A DNA stretch of 19,668 nt from Rodentolepis nana. Taxonomy: Eukaryota; Platyhelminthes; Cestoda; Cyclophyllidea; Hymenolepididae. Numbering within the stretch: the first letter of the stretch is position 1; every line of letters begins with the position of its first letter. The notes beneath the pieces are model-generated. The model did no database searches and was not told the origin of the DNA. It was given only the letters and a program-made list of their open reading frames with translations. A program made the translations under genes and the position numbers. Location of the stretch: assembly GCA_900617975.1 (NCBI GenBank), contig UZAE01000682.1, positions 1 through 19,668 on the forward strand, written 5' to 3'. Below are positions 1 to 7,820 of the stretch, one piece after another.

Positions 1-106
1 CCCCCCCCTCTCGACTTTCTTTCACTTTGATGTTCCTTCCCCTCTGTGAAGCCCGAAGTCAACTAAAGGGCTAATGATAACCAACAAAACGTCTGCCGTT
101 TGATAT
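1..106 (-). repeat. Dispersed ~300 bp repeat, copy A (partial)
   Basis: Read on the minus strand, this begins with ATCAAACGGCAGACGTTTT and continues through TTATCATTAGCC, TTTAGTTGACTTC and GGAAGGAACATCAAAGT. It matches the first third of the copy at 14936-15252 closely, so the two are the same family in opposite orientation. The copy is cut off by the window edge inside a purine-rich tract, seen as a run of eight C on the plus strand. No terminal inverted repeats and no coding capacity are visible. Confidence 0.8.
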
Positions 107-540
107 AAATAAATTAGATAAATGAAGGAGCCAAAGCATGACGAACAGCTAAATGAGAAGAATAGATGATAAATAAAAATGCGACATTTTCACATGAAAA
201 TAATAACCGATTTACTGAGAGGTCCGTACCTATAACCGATATCCGTCTCCATTACATATTTCAAGTAAAACCGCTACAGTGCTGTTCGCAATCACAATTT
301 TGAAATAAGTTATATAGGTTAAGTTTTTATGGGCAATTAGAAGAATAAAAAGATGAAATGCAATATAATATGATCTATTGACCTATTTCAAGAAAAACAT
401 GGAGGTAGATTTCAAGAGGAAGATTTCAGATAACAAAAAACGTCCTCGCAATTATTCATTTTTGAGACATCCAACCACAATTGATCGAAAGTTTAAATTC
501 TACTAATAATTCATCTCAATTCAAAATTATTTAAAATAAA
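107..540. other. AT-rich 3' flank of the TMEM86 gene
   Basis: No gene is visible here. The stretch lies downstream of the minus-strand TMEM86 stop codon and should contain its 3' UTR. I found no canonical AATAAA or ATTAAA on the minus strand, so the polyadenylation site is not placed. Confidence 0.5.
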
Positions 541-1363
541 TCAGTTGATCTTCTGTTTTGATCCAATTGATAAAGTTGAAATCGCAATTCCAAGCTGACC
601 TAGATAGTAAGTTGCCATAATTGTATAGTGAGAGTGTTCCAAGGGTGTAAGAAACTTATTGATGCCAATCAGAGTATCGGAAAGACCGAATAAAATGCTA
701 CCAAGAGCCAGTGAATAAGACGATGTTTCAAGAGCAAGGGAGACAGCACGCCAGATCATGACAAAAAGAATAAAACTGTAGGCAGGAATAGCGTAGACAA
801 AGAGTCCACGAAGAGCTGGTGCAAAATGATAATTCAGTGTGAGAAAAGCAATTATAATTGGGAAAGAGAGAGAAAAATGAGGAGGCTTGAATCCATAAGC
901 CATTGTGTAGGAGGCATGACAGATTGCAAATGTTATCATACCAGAAAGAAAAAGTTCTTTAATATCATACACCAAGCAAATATCTCCGATGATGCAAAAC
1001 AGCAATCCAATGGATATGAAGGTAGCATATGATTTTGATACAACATAATAACGAATAATTCCAACAAAAGTAGTAAGCCAAACAATCGGAGCACATTTAA
1101 AAGCACATTTTTCAAACTTCGATGACGATTCAATAAAGTACTTCAAGTAGAGTACGGAAGAGAAAATAAACGGTACCGTGACGATGACGATGCAACCTGC
1201 CTATGAATGAGATAATAAAGTAGTAATTATTCACATCATTAATATAAAATTCAAAATTCATTTGCACTTTCGAAGAAATTGTTTAAATAATAGTAATAAC
1301 TTTGAAAATCTTAAAAAATACCCTTCAATTGCGGAATACCTTGGATAAACCAGACAAACTCAT
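541..1363 (-). CDS. TMEM86: TMEM86/YhhN-family lysoplasmalogenase, 2 exons
   Basis: A multi-pass membrane protein of the TMEM86/YhhN family; characterised members cleave the vinyl-ether bond of lysoplasmalogens to a fatty aldehyde and a glycerophospho-base, usually in the ER membrane. I place exon 1 at 1340-1363 (ATG AGT..., product MSLSGLSK, A at -3) and exon 2 at 541-1200, with a 135 nt intron (donor AAG|GTATTC, acceptor CATAG|GCAGG) in phase 0. The product is 227 aa; human TMEM86A is about 240. Family marks are the first membrane segment with a VPFIF stretch, the GD motif (Asp81 in CIIGDICLVYD), His103/Tyr106 in ICHASYTMAYGF, WRA at 158-160, the SD motif (Asp183 in LFGLSDTLIG) and YYLGQ at 206-210. 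The spread of hydrophobic segments suggests about eight helices. Exon 2 is solid. Exon 1 is short, and an alternative upstream frame joined at CAG|GTTGC also stays open, so the N-terminus is the weak point. The paralogue (A or B type) cannot be told. Confidence 0.88.
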
Positions 1364-2383
1364 TCTCAGCGGCTACGGTCTGCTGCAAATAAAGGTAACT
1401 GTCCTAGTGCATTAAAACAGAATATTAAATCTTCGATCTAAAATTAATGCAAATATTAAAAACATATATTTTTCAATCAATGTATTAATAGCGACATTTT
1501 TCGTTCTCATAGCTACATGTTTTACAAAATATGATAAGATATTCGTAAAAGGTTAATGCTCAAATTGATTGACAATGTGAAGAAACGTCAATTAGAACTC
1601 CTTTCTTTAAATGACTTTTTCAGATGCCATATGAAAATGTTCAAATTCAAAATTTTATCGTCATGCGAAATCAGTTGCCAACCTAGTTAAACGCATGATC
1701 GCTTAAGGTAATGTAATCACATTTAAATGAGCTTCTCAGCGCGTAGAACAGTTCACAGGGATTCTGTCTTTTGAGCTGCTCCTGAGCCACAACCCCAAAA
1801 GTGTACCCATGTTGCAGACCGCTTTCCCTCATTGTTGATGAGATAAAGTCACGCAGGTGATACAAATGACCATTCTTCACCTCTCAATTTAATGGCTTGT
1901 TGGAGACGCTTAAAGAAAATGCCCTCCCCCGAGATTTAAAATGAAAACCCAATCGATTCTAGCAACCATCACTCCTGAATCAAATAACACTAAAAAGTCC
2001 AAAACACAGTTACCAAATTATTAACAAAAACCAAGCTAAATCGAATTCTAAACTAAACGCTAGCCTTTACCAAGAGGGCACACAATGCCATATCAGTATT
2101 CGAACAGGATGGGTTAAATAATCTACAAATGTTCGCACAACACCGACACAAGAGCATCGTTAGAAGGAGCTAAACAATAAGTTTCAACATAAGTTTGATT
2201 ATGTGACATTCAAAGTAACCGATGCAAATGACTCAGTAGGTGAAGCGGAAGAAACCCATATTTCGGCGAAAGATTTAACAGTATAGTCATCAAATGAAAG
2301 AAGGAAAACATCAATGCTGCCAGACACACATTGAACGTAACAAAAAAATATAAATAGCAAAGAGGCAATATGAGAGAAATCTA
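1364..2383. other. Spacer between the MMADHC and TMEM86 genes
   Basis: This interval should hold the 3' UTR of MMADHC and the promoter and 5' UTR of TMEM86. Neither a clear polyadenylation signal nor a TATA box stands out. It contains one unassigned open frame (1683-1880, listed separately). A second minus-strand run (2199-2387) starts without ATG directly over the MMADHC stop and looks fortuitous. Confidence 0.5.
1683..1880 (-). other. Unassigned open frame, possible exon
   Basis: A 65-codon minus-strand frame that opens after a possible acceptor (AATTGAGAG|GTGAAG) and ends at TAG; the track start is GTG, not ATG. The composition is less AT-driven than its surroundings and includes the stretches GLQHGYTFGVVAQEQLKRQN and ELFYALRSSFKC. 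I recognise no family. It lies between the MMADHC stop and the TMEM86 start on the same strand, so it could be a terminal exon of a third small gene, a fossil fragment or chance. Frames of this length occur by chance at this base composition. Confidence 0.15.
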
Positions 2384-3389
2384 TCAATTTAAATTTTGCA
2401 TGTGTTTAATAACAGGATGATCTTTAGGGGCATCCGTGAAAAGTATTCCCACAAACAGACGTTGATTGCGCAGTCTCTCCCGATTTACTTTACAGCATCC
2501 ATTAGCATTCACGTAAAAGCCAAAGTTTGTCAAACGTGCGTCAGAGTAAGGTTGCAAATGAAATCCGATATACTATTTAAATAAATAAAGTACCACAAGA
2601 TATTGTAAAAATGGGCAATAAGATAGAAAAATAAGCTTACCGGAATACCGGTTTTCGGGTGCATGAAATCTGCCCAATATCCCATCTGATTCAGGGATGC
2701 ACACACATCTAAGGCGGACTGCACAAACTACGAAATTAATGAAAATACGAAAGGAACGCATACCAATTCATATACGTCCTCAAAATTTTCAGCGTCTTTC
2801 GAACTTTTAAGTGAATAGTGAAAAGAAATGGAAGTTAATCGAGATCCAGAGAAATCTTTAGTGGGATAAAGTATTGACAAATCAGATTTAATGATTTCTG
2901 GACATGAATGTACAACATGCTCAAGTGTAGGATCTAATGTTGGAACAAGGGAATGTGCATCAACGAATTCCTGTGGATAAAAAATAATATTCAGTGAAGG
3001 TTAAATATAGTTATTTTACAAACCTCAATACTATATTCTGCCTGCGAGAGAACGGAGGCATAGTGATGTGTTGAGGGGACTGGTAAATTACTGGCTGCAG
3101 GAATAAGAGCTACTTCACATTTTTTATCTTTTTCAACCAAGCCCACATACCCAGGAAGTGGGTATTTAGGATTTATGGCATCGATGGGTCCCAATTTCGT
3201 ATCTGGCCAATTTGTTAAATGTGGTCGGTTCTTCGTCAAAATAACTAAAAATTAATAAACAATGACAATCACACCATATGAGTCGGAATTCTCCCGAAAT
3301 GAGGTTGAATGCAACTTTTGTGTTGTTATGAATGTTCGCCTCAGTAATTTCAGAAAAAGATTGATTTTATCCTGAAAAACTTGTGCCAT
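2384..3389 (-). CDS. MMADHC: MMADHC (cblD) cobalamin-trafficking protein, 5 exons
   Basis: Homologue of the methylmalonic aciduria and homocystinuria type D protein, the adaptor that receives cobalamin from MMACHC and directs it to methionine synthase in the cytosol or methylmalonyl-CoA mutase in mitochondria. Exons (minus strand): 3275-3389, 3024-3244, 2764-2970, 2641-2727 and 2384-2572; introns of 30, 53, 36 and 68 nt, all GT/AG with compatible phases, giving 819 nt and 272 aa (human 296). The N-terminus has the basic, hydroxylated character of a mitochondrial presequence (FLKLLRRTFITTQKLHSTS, residues 12-30). Family landmarks follow in order: NWPD at 50-53 with LGPID and YPLPGYVG (human TVWPDETMGP and FQLPGNIGF), a SCPEIIKSDLSILYP segment, GYWADFMHP from residue 197, FGFYVNANGCCKV at 227-239 and LFVGILFTDAP near the end. 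The GCCK cysteines include the one reported to ligate cobalt in the human MMACHC-MMADHC complex (Cys261, from memory). ATG at 3389 is the only start that gives a presequence. The last exon was found only by splicing. Confidence 0.93.
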
Positions 3390-3994
3390 AGCACTAGTTA
3401 GCATATATTTGGCTAACACACACCATTTGCCAAGGACAAATGGAGGTAAAAATTATCTTGTTGATATTATCTTATAATTTAAAAACTACGTTTTCATTAC
3501 ATATACATTTATTTAAGATTTATTTCGTATTCAATATAAAACAGTTTGAAGGTCACAAAGATTATTAAAGGTAATTTTAAAGACAATGTGTCAATATAGT
3601 AGTGTGAGTTCGATTATTCAACTTTCGCTCATACAAAATCCGTAATCGGGACTGAAAATCATTCATGATAGCTTTGATCATTGAAGTGCATGACGGAATA
3701 TGCTCTTATTCTAACTGCGTGTCATAAAATACGGACTCAAATGGCTGATTGCGATATTATAGTAGCAACATAAAGAAATGGTCGATTCTGTAAAAATTTA
3801 TGTTATTGATATAACATACTTGATATGATATGATTAAAAGAACATGTAGACAAGCTAATAATTCTTTAATTCTGTAACATCAAATTGAGGTTAGAAAATC
3901 GAAACTACAACTGCAATCAAGTTTAACGATTTAAGAGTTTGGTTGAAAACATTTTAATGAACAAAAATATATAATCAGTGCATAATACATATTA
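3390..3994. other. Upstream region of MMADHC
   Basis: AT-rich spacer with the MMADHC promoter and 5' UTR, reading leftward. There is an ATATAT stretch close to the MMADHC start, too close to the ATG to call a TATA box with confidence. No open frame or RNA gene could be supported. GAGTTCGATTATT near 3607 resembles a pol III B box but has no A box at the right distance. Confidence 0.5.
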
Positions 3995-4296
3995 AGGGTG
4001 CGATAGACGTGTCTACCCTTACTAACGTATACTCATTAGGCGAGAAAGTATAAAGCCAGCAGTTGACTTTTGACTTCAAAGTACCACGACCTGACTCTAT
4101 GTTGCATTCCATCACTTCCACAGTGCGCAACTTACCTTTTCTCTACCTTTTGGTTATCAGTCTCCTTTACATCTGTGAATTCCTCCTATGTACTTCCCCT
4201 CGGTTTTGTTGTGTTTTTGATATTCCTCTCCTCCGTGAACCACCAAATTAACTATAAAGTTAACCATAATTGCCATAAAGCCAACAATTTGATATA
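3995..4296 (-). repeat. Dispersed ~300 bp repeat, copy B
   Basis: Read on the minus strand, this runs from ATATCAAATTGTTGGC to GTCTATCGCACCC and follows the same order of blocks as the copies at 7520 and 14936: a TTCACAGATGTAAA(G/A)(G/A)AGAC block, CAACATAGAGTCAGG..GTGGTAC, TTTGAAGTCAAAAGTCAACTGC, then the GTCTAT end. It is clearly diverged from both, with many substitutions and short indels. Two overlapping plus-strand frames (4063-4251, 4070-4297) lie wholly inside it and are not genes. Confidence 0.8.
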
Positions 4297-4796
4297 AGTT
4301 ATAGATAAAACGTTCGACTCCGCTGCGCATGTAGCAGAGTTATAATACCTAACTTTATAGCGAATAAAAAATATAAAGGGATAAGCAGTTCCGTTTTAGA
4401 AACCCATTCTATAAATATATATGGCTATAAAACTTCTCGCAGAAAATCACAGAATGTAGTCATTAACTTCAGTATAGTTATATCAGACAATAAAAGTATG
4501 ATTAAAATTAATGAAAAAATTAAATAATTTATATTTGGATCTAGATTTGTTTTTGAAAAATTCAAAAAATAAATGACTCTAAATAAATTGTAGCTAATTA
4601 AAATTTTATTCAAATTTTACAAAATAAAATAAAATTATACACGTAAATACATTTGTATTATTATGTTTTTTGCATTATTTAAGGAAATATTGGAATGTTA
4701 TATTATTAACAGAGCTATATAAATCTCGTGTTCATCCAATAAGCGTCATTTCGTCTTTTTGGGTGTCGCTGGCGCTTCGGTGCATTTTGCTCCTAA
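4297..4796. other. MEPCE upstream region
   Basis: Extremely AT-rich between about 4480 and 4680, then less so toward the MEPCE start. It holds the presumed MEPCE promoter (TATA-like box listed separately) and 5' leader. No other gene is seen. The open frame on the minus strand at 4425-4613 is low-complexity AT-rich sequence. Confidence 0.5.
4716..4723 (+). promoter_or_regulatory. TATA-like box of MEPCE
   Basis: TATATAAA, 81 nt upstream of the MEPCE ATG. Transcription starting about 30 nt downstream would leave a 5' leader of roughly 50 nt. The match is exact, but such strings are common in AT-rich DNA, so position is the main support. Confidence 0.4.
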
Positions 4797-6575
4797 ATGG
4801 ATAGATCTCGTTTACGTCCGCCGTATGGACTGGAATACTCTCGTATGTTGCATATTTAGTTCTTTATATGTTAAAAAAGTCTTAATATTATTTAACTTCT
4901 AATTTTGAATTAATTTTTTTGTAATAAATACACTACTTATTTTTGTTATTTAAGTAGCTCTAACGTTGTGTTTTCAATTTTAACAGGCTCTTATGGCCCT
5001 CACGTTAAGCCATATTTATTTCATCCCACTATACGTCCTTTCATGCCTTTGGCTCCCCGAGGTAATTGGGCCCCTCGTGGTCACTTAAGACATCGTAGCA
5101 ACCCTCATAATTGGCCTTCTCGGCCTGCTCGCGCTCATCCGCCTCGTCACCGAATTTCCAACCAATCACGAGCGTCGCCGTATCGGTCTACAAGATTTAC
5201 CACCAATCGGTGTCAAGAACCCGCAGCAAAAAAGCCTCGCTTGGATCCGACTGATCCGCTTAACCTCCACGGTCTAATAAAGGAGGCAGATCGCAGGAGA
5301 AGTCAGGGCCTATCTCCTTTACACGGTGATTCCCGCCTTAATACACCGATTCTGAATTCTAGTGGAGATACTGAAACTCCGGGTCAGAACGTCGTTGAGT
5401 CTCTAAACACCGATAATCTGCGAAATCGACCTCATCGTAATAACAAACGTGGTCGTTTCTATTCTGGTGGACCTAGGGGTTATCGGCGACACAGTAATCG
5501 CTTGCCAGTGACTGGTAACTATCGCAATTACTATGCTAGACGTGATCCCGATAGTAGGATGGAAATATTACTTTTTCCCTGGTTTGATCGTAATGTGGTT
5601 GCGGATTATGGTTGTCATAACGGCACATTTACTTTCAAGATGCTTGAAAAGTTCCCTTGTGTCAGTCGGATTGATGCTTTTGACTGTGATGCTGAGCTAA
5701 TTGAAAATGCTAGAAGTATGCAAAAGGAGAAGATGCGTTGGAAGAATAAGGGCGATATATCTTATGAGAAGATAAATTTTCAGGTGGCTGATTGGTGTGA
5801 ATCAATGACATCTGATGATGATCCTACTTACAATACTATCTTAGCATTCAGTGTTACAAAGTGGATCCACTTGAACTACGGGGATGATGGAATACATCGG
5901 TTTTTCCGACGAGTTTTCAATCTATTGAAACCAGGTGGCCGTTTAATCTTAGAACCCCAACCTAAGTCCTCATATCGCAGGACTCGATTTACGGTATGTT
6001 TATATTTATTTTACTAGTATTGTTATTTATAGGCTAAACAAAGGGATAATTACATATCAATGAAGCTCGATCCCTCGCATTTTCGTGATGTATTGCTTGC
6101 AGTAGGGTTTTCTTACTTTGAGGATCTCAAAATTCCTCAGCCTGGCGAAAGTTTTCAGAGAGTAATTATGATGTGTTGTAAATCCGCTGGGGATACCCCT
6201 TTCAATATCCGAAATGATTATCGAGAAGCAGCTCGTCTTCGTCTGATTCCTTCTCCGCCTGTAGAGACCTTAGCTTCTCCTACAATCCGACCTCCCCCTG
6301 TAAGATATAACCCCTACAGCACACCTTTTTCCCCTTTCTTTTCTCCTCTAGGGTCTCCGGTTTCCTTTCATGAAATCCCTAATACTGTAGATGAAGAGGT
6401 GGAAGAAGTTTATGTACAGCAAAGCCATGAACTCATTACGAGCACTGTCCCCACCTCAACGGATTTGGTCTCGTTGAGTCCTCCAGGGGAAGCAACTCCT
6501 TTGATTGCGCCGGAGTCAAGTTATGCCAGTGGCGGTGTAGATAGTCCTAGTCCAGATTCAACTTATCAACACTAA
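4797..6575 (+). CDS. MEPCE: 7SK-type snRNA methylphosphate capping enzyme (MEPCE/Bin3), 3 exons
   Basis: Nuclear SAM-dependent methyltransferase that puts a monomethyl cap on the gamma-phosphate of pol III transcripts such as 7SK RNA. Exons 4797-4842, 4987-5993 and 6033-6575; introns of 144 nt (CTC|GTATGT ... TTTTAACAG) and 39 nt (ACG|GTATGT ... TTTATAG). The exon 1/2 junction rebuilds an Arg codon and the second is phase 0, giving 531 aa. The ATG has an in-frame TAA just upstream. Residues 1-180 are Arg/Pro/Gly-rich and disordered-looking, with an NLS-like KKPRLD near 97. The catalytic domain starts at NYRNYYARR (about 193), then motif I ADYGCHNG (221-228), an acidic IDAFDCD strand, SVTKWIHLNYGDDGIHRFFR (304-323) and LKPGGRLILEPQP (to 341); exon 3 supplies NYISMKLDPSHF and VGFSYFEDL. 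After about residue 405 comes a Pro/Ser-rich tail of some 125 aa that human MEPCE lacks. Motif I has His where the human protein has Asn (GCNVG). Confidence 0.95.
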
Positions 6576-7519
6576 ATGTCTGTTTTATCCCCCTCTCCTG
6601 GTTCCTCAATTTGTACATATTTATACTATGGAATGTATGTTTGCGATTTTATTATGTGGTAAATATGCTTTTTTGGTTTCTTATCGCTAACTAGTTTTTG
6701 AAAAGTCTAATAAGTTGGCTCATGCAGTAGACACTTTTTCTTTGGAAAAGCCAGTGTAATGCGCAAATTTAGTCTTCCATACTTGGTTATTTTATATTGA
6801 AACTTAGCTTCGTGTCCTGTTCTTTTAGTTTCATTAAACAATGTTGGGCTTATGTTTAGTTTTATTGCCATTGAGCCAAGCTGTTACCTCCACGAACTCT
6901 AAAAGTTGTCAGAACCCGGCTACGATTTTTCCTCTAGAAGGAATCCATTTGTTGGCAGCGTTCGTAGTTGTGTTTCCCGCTTTAAAAATAAGGCTCGTAC
7001 CCTAATTGCTCAAAATGTGCTCTTCATTGAAATGATTTAGGTTAGTTAAATATTAAAATCGGGAAAATAAATTAAAAAAAGGACTGCAAGCAAAATATTA
7101 AAATAAAAAATAATGCAATTTAAATAGGTACAGTCACGGACACCATATACGAAGTATATAAGCAGCTAAGACTTACCAGTTGGGGTACGTTTGTGCAATC
7201 AGCTTATAGTAACACAATAGCACCATGTTGGCTGGTGCAGGTTGTTTAAAGAAATGTGCTCATCCTTAAGAACATTTACCCTTTGATTCAATTTGCTTTT
7301 CTTACTCTCCTTCCATTTCACTAGAGCAGTTATCATTACTTCTACAGCTTATTGGATGGCAATTCACTTTTCTCCACATGCCAACTTTATCTCATTACTG
7401 TGAGAAGCACTATCTTTTTTCACGGTGTTTTAAAGGTTGCTCATAATATCCCTCAATTATTTGCTTTTGGAGAATCCGTTTAGAACGAGAAAAGCATTCT
7501 TAATTCAAAAAATTATTTC
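6576..7519. other. MEPCE 3' UTR and downstream spacer
   Basis: The first part should be MEPCE 3' UTR. Two candidate polyadenylation signals occur: ATTAAA at 6833-6838 and AATAAA at 7066-7071. The remainder, up to the repeat at 7520, shows no gene on either strand. Confidence 0.5.
6833..6838 (+). terminator. Candidate polyadenylation signal of MEPCE
   Basis: ATTAAA, the commonest variant of the polyadenylation hexamer, 258 nt after the MEPCE stop codon and followed by a GT-rich stretch (ATGTTGGGCTTATG). The exact AATAAA at 7066-7071 is the alternative. Confidence 0.35.
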
Positions 7520-7820
7520 TATCAAATGGCAGGCTGTATGATAGTCAGCGTTAGCCTTTTAGTTGACTTAGGCTTCTACAGAGAGGAGAAGGAACAGAAA
7601 AGGGCACAAAGGTGGAATGGGGGAGCTGACGAGTGAGTCACAGAGACAGACACAATGGTGGAGAAAAAGGTTATTCGAGTACTGTGGAAGTGAACGACTA
7701 TGACATAGAGTCAGGTTATGGTAATTTGAAGTCAGAAGTCAAATGCTGGTTTATAGACTTTTTGCCGTGTGTGTATATGTCGCCCAGGGTGCGCCACGAG
7801 GTAAGTCTATTGCGCGCCCC
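7520..7820 (+). repeat. Dispersed ~300 bp repeat, copy C
   Basis: Starts TATCAAATGGCAGGC and runs through GTTAGCCTTTTAGTTGACTT, a GA-rich block, ACATAGAGTCAGG, GAAGTCAGAAGTCAA, TATAGACTTTTTG, CGCCCAGGGTGCGCCAC and GAGGTAAGTCTATTGCGC. It aligns over its full length with the copy at 14936-15252. The sequence upstream of 7520 does not resemble that upstream of 14936, so this marks one end of the element. No terminal inverted repeats, poly-A tail or clear target-site duplication is seen (AATTCA occurs on both sides, but not adjacent to the ends). The open frame at 7633-7893 is inside it and is not a gene. Confidence 0.85.

Noticed and set aside
826..1133. Open frames on the plus strand (826-1032) and in another minus frame (936-1133) over the TMEM86 gene
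   Set aside because: They overlap conserved TMEM86 exon 2 coding sequence in other frames and show no family features.
2199..2387. Minus-strand 62-codon frame with a signal-peptide-like start after MMADHC
   Set aside because: It begins with TTG rather than ATG, has an in-frame stop shortly upstream, and overlaps the MMADHC stop codon. It is better explained as 3' UTR.
2396..2584. Plus-strand frame over MMADHC exon 5
   Set aside because: It is antisense to the conserved GCCKV/FVGILFTDAP exon.
4063..4297. Two overlapping plus-strand small proteins with hydrophobic stretches
   Set aside because: Both lie in repeat copy B. Their similarity to the 14974-15285 frame comes from repeat homology.
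4308..4320. Pol III B box (GTTCGACTCC)
   Set aside because: No A box at a tRNA-like distance on either side.
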